In this document: positions 5,226-7,800 of the stretch, in pieces
How positions within the stretch are numbered: position 1 is the first letter of the stretch
Layout: each line of letters opens with the position of its first letter
NCBI GenBank assembly: GCA_017472905.1
Contig: JAFUNW010000010.1
Location: 1-7,800, forward strand
DNA length: 7,800 nt
Source: Bacteroidaceae bacterium
GTDB lineage: Bacteria; Bacteroidota; Bacteroidia; Bacteroidales; Bacteroidaceae
Direction of reading: 5' to 3'
Notes under the pieces: model-generated
The model's database searches: none
What the model saw: only the letters and a program-made list of their open reading frames with translations
What the model was told of the DNA's origin: nothing
Position numbers and translations under genes: made by a program

Positions 5226-7800
5226 ATGAACAAAAAGTTTTTAAATGCTATCTTGTTTGGAGCAATGATTAGTGCTTCAACAAGTACGTTTGTATCTTGT
5301 AAAGATTACGATGATGACATCGATCAATTACAGATGCAAATTGACCAAAATGCATCTACTGCGGCTAGTGAGCTTGCAGCTAAGGTAGCGGCATTGGAGT
5401 CACAGATCAAAACGCTGACTGCGGCTAAGGAGGATTTGGCCAATCAATTGGCTACAGCTAAGAGCGAAGCTGCTACTGCTGCCGCTAATGCTTTGGCAGC
5501 TGCCAACGGAGCACAAGCTTCTGCCGATGCTGTTGCCAAGTCTTTGTCTGATGCTGCCGCACGCGTAGCTGTATTGGAAACCCAAGTTAACAGCTTGAAT
5601 AGCATTGTTGCAGAATTGCAGGCAGCCAAAGCTGATTTGAATGCCAAGGTTTCTGATCTTCAAACTCAAATGACAGCTGTTAAAGCTGACACTAAGGCCA
5701 ATGCGGATGCCATTGCTGCAGCCAATGCTTCAATCTTGGCTAAGTACACAGAGTTGTCAAATGAGATTAGCAAAGTGTCATCCGCTCTTGGTGCACGCAT
5801 TGATGTGATTGATGCTACTTTAAATACCATTCAAGCCAATTACGCTACCAAAGATGAGCTGAATACCAAAGCTCAAGAGTTGGCTGCAATGGATGCTCAG
5901 TTGAAGGCTCAGATTGAAACAAATCTAAACTACATTAAGACATTGCAGGAAACTGTGAAAGATTTGGCTTCAAAAGATGCAGAATTGGCTGCTAAGATTG
6001 AAGGTAACTACAACACTCTGTTGGAGAAAATCAACGCAATCACTGTTGAGCAGACTAGCATGTTGAAGTCTATCGAAGCTTTGCAGACTACAGTGACAAC
6101 CTTGAATAACTCATATTCTACATTGGCTTCTTCAAAAGCTGACCTTACTTATGTAGACAATATCAATACACAGTTGACAACGTTGATCAATTCGTTGCAA
6201 CAAACTTTGAAAGATTTGACGACTTCTGATGCTTCACAAGCTTCTACGATTAATACGTTGTTGCAAGATGTAAGCAAACTGAAAGAGGATGTTCTGAATT
6301 TGCAGAAGTTGGCTGATGCTGCTGCAACAAAAGAGGCATTGGACGCTGCAGTGGCTGATTTGCAAGGTAAAATTACAGCTGTTGCTACGCAAGCCGGTGA
6401 TAATCTGAAAGCAGAAATCGAAGCAGTAGAAGCATCTGTTAAAGCAAATGCTGACGCTATTCAAGAAATAAAAGATGCGTTAGATACAAAAGCAGATCAA
6501 TCAGCTCTTGAAGAATTGGCTGCAAGTTTGTTGCTTACTCAAGGTGACGTGGTTGGTATCAATGACGGATTGAGAGGATTGAGAGGTGAGATCGCTGCTC
6601 AACAAACGGCATTGGAAGAAATGATAGGTAAGGCAGAAGCAAATGCGAAAGAATTTGCACAAGAATTAGCCAATGGCCTGGAGGTTAAAATTACAGATCT
6701 GGACGAGAGACTTGGCGATGCTGAAGACCTTTTATCACAATTGACAGGCATTGCCGGAGTAGACTTGTCTGCTTTCATCACCAGTGATGAGCTTGCTGAT
6801 GAACTCACTAATAAACTTGCAGACTACATTACAATTACGGATTTCGAAAATGCATTTGAAGAAGAGAAAGAGGCTTTGTCTGAGAAATTCGAGGAAATGA
6901 AGGGCGAGTACGATACATTCAAAACAGACATTGAAGAACGTATTGAAGCAGAGGTTGCTAAATTGGAAGGTATAAACGAAACTTTGGTTACGCTGAAAGA
7001 TGCCGTAGAAATTCTGCAAGCAAAAGTTGATGCTCTTATCAATCGCGTTCAAAGCATCGTATTTGTTCCTCAATATAGCAATGTAGATGTTCCGACTTAC
7101 AGATTCTCTTATAAAGATGGTGCTGTTAATGACACAATGAGTATCAAGTTCCGTTTGGAACCTGCCGGTGTTGCTGCTCAAGTTGTATCTATGTGGGAAG
7201 AAGAGGCTTTGACTCTTGAATTGGAAGGTGCAGATGCATTGAAAGAGGCAACTCGTGCTGCTCTAGACGATCTATTTACTATCAAGAGTGTAAAAGCAGA
7301 AGGCGATTTCTTGGTTGTAACTGCTGAAAACACCCTTACTGGAACAGATGTTTATCCTACGACTTTGGTTGTTAGCAAAACTTCTGAAGTGAAAACAGCT
7401 GACGCAGAGGCTGGTACTGAAGCAGAATCTGTAGTAATGTCCAAGACTTCTGACTACTTTAATGTAGAGCCTATCAGCTTGAATACTGTATTGGAAAACA
7501 ATGCTGAAGCTATTACTAAGTTGTTGAATGACACAACCACTTATGAACATATAACTTTCACAGCTGCAGCAGAAAAAGTAGAAGAATCTGTTGGATTGTT
7601 AGATACTTGCACGGCAAATGTTACAATTCACTATTTCTATACAGAGGAACATCCTTTGGCAAATATGTACAGCACATTCTATAATGGCGATATGCTTTTG
7701 CCAACTGTATCAACAGACCTCGTAATCTTGACAGACAAAGTAACCGGAGATACTGATTGGTTTACAGTTTCTGAAACAGGTGTTAAAGTTAAAACGAATG
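5226..7800 (+). CDS. Large Ala-rich coiled-coil surface lipoprotein (partial, runs off the right edge)
   Basis: The frame is open from ATG 5226 to the window end: 858 codons, no stop. The N-terminus is a lipoprotein signal: Met-Asn-Lys-Lys, a hydrophobic stretch, then Phe-Val-Ser-Cys with Cys25 as likely lipidated residue. The following Lys-Asp-Tyr-Asp-Asp-Asp resembles the acidic export signal that sends Bacteroidota lipoproteins to the outer surface. Residues about 30-610 are almost entirely predicted helix, rich in Ala, Leu, Lys, Glu, Asp and Gln with heptad-like spacing and no Cys or Trp: a long coiled coil. A motif of the form Ala/Ser-Thr/Ser-Lys-x-x-Leu recurs near 207, 302, 367 and 421 (with a Thr-Ser-Asp-Glu-Leu variant at 519), as in trimeric fibre proteins. 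From about 611 (Ile-Val-Phe-Val-Pro) the sequence turns beta-rich and globular, with the first Trp at 657. It resembles S-layer-like or fibrous surface lipoproteins of Bacteroidales; its exact function is unknown. The leader is AT-rich and lacks a clear promoter. Confidence 0.88.
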   Translation, partial: MNKKFLNAILFGAMISASTSTFVSCKDYDDDIDQLQMQIDQNASTAASELAAKVAALESQIKTLTAAKEDLANQLATAKSEAATAAANALAAANGAQASADAVAKSLSDAAARVAVLETQVNSLNSIVAELQAAKADLNAKVSDLQTQMTAVKADTKANADAIAAANASILAKYTELSNEISKVSSALGARIDVIDATLNTIQANYATKDELNTKAQELAAMDAQLKAQIETNLNYIKTLQETVKDLASKDAELAAKIEGNYNTLLEKINAITVEQTSMLKSIEALQTTVTTLNNSYSTLASSKADLTYVDNINTQLTTLINSLQQTLKDLTTSDASQASTINTLLQDVSKLKEDVLNLQKLADAAATKEALDAAVADLQGKITAVATQAGDNLKAEIEAVEASVKANADAIQEIKDALDTKADQSALEELAASLLLTQGDVVGINDGLRGLRGEIAAQQTALEEMIGKAEANAKEFAQELANGLEVKITDLDERLGDAEDLLSQLTGIAGVDLSAFITSDELADELTNKLADYITITDFENAFEEEKEALSEKFEEMKGEYDTFKTDIEERIEAEVAKLEGINETLVTLKDAVEILQAKVDALINRVQSIVFVPQYSNVDVPTYRFSYKDGAVNDTMSIKFRLEPAGVAAQVVSMWEEEALTLELEGADALKEATRAALDDLFTIKSVKAEGDFLVVTAENTLTGTDVYPTTLVVSKTSEVKTADAEAGTEAESVVMSKTSDYFNVEPISLNTVLENNAEAITKLLNDTTTYEHITFTAAAEKVEESVGLLDTCTANVTIHYFYTEEHPLANMYSTFYNGDMLLPTVSTDLVILTDKVTGDTDWFTVSETGVKVKTN

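Noticed and set aside
5444..7550. Short minus-strand frames inside the lipoprotein gene
   Set aside because: They mirror the low-complexity, Ala/Leu-rich coding of the plus strand, giving Cys/Ser/Phe-rich or Ala/Ser-rich products with no recognisable features.

Overview
The window looks like chromosomal DNA of a Bacteroidales gut bacterium (Bacteroides or Parabacteroides type). Three things point there. Several genes are preceded by Bacteroidota sigma-factor promoters (a TTTG or TTG at about -33 and TAnnTTTG at about -7) rather than -35/-10 boxes with strong Shine-Dalgarno sites. There is a large periplasmic GH43 glycosidase. There is also a surface-lipoprotein signal ending in Ser-Cys-Lys-Asp-Tyr-Asp-Asp-Asp. 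The genus is an inference.

Layout, left to right. Positions 1-250 have no complete gene. On the minus strand they hold a promoter (92-121) that fires into a short leader with a perfect terminator hairpin (24-48), probably an attenuator or small RNA for a gene just beyond the left edge. Two CRP/FNR-type dyads lie upstream of that promoter. Positions 251-997 (minus) encode a short-chain dehydrogenase/reductase with its own promoter. The gap 998-1321 carries a dense cluster of GC-rich inverted repeats and the probable promoter of the divergent GH43 gene. Positions 1322-3295 (plus) encode a 657-residue protein with two complete GH43-like modules. A 17-bp inverted repeat and a good promoter then precede a tyrosine recombinase (3520-4656, plus), which ends at a strong terminator.

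The right part holds a 5'-truncated AraC-family DNA-binding domain (about 4793-5062), an AT-rich leader, and the first 858 codons of a very long Ala-rich coiled-coil lipoprotein. That gene starts at 5226 and is still open at 7800.

The dehydrogenase and GH43 enzyme look like independent metabolic genes; no SusC/SusD pair is visible. The most interesting unit is the right half. A solitary tyrosine recombinase, a regulator remnant and a big surface-fibre-like lipoprotein recall the phase-variable surface-protein loci of Bacteroidales, in which a recombinase flips promoters. I searched by eye for the inverted repeats of an invertible promoter upstream of the lipoprotein and did not find a convincing pair, so phase variation remains a hypothesis.
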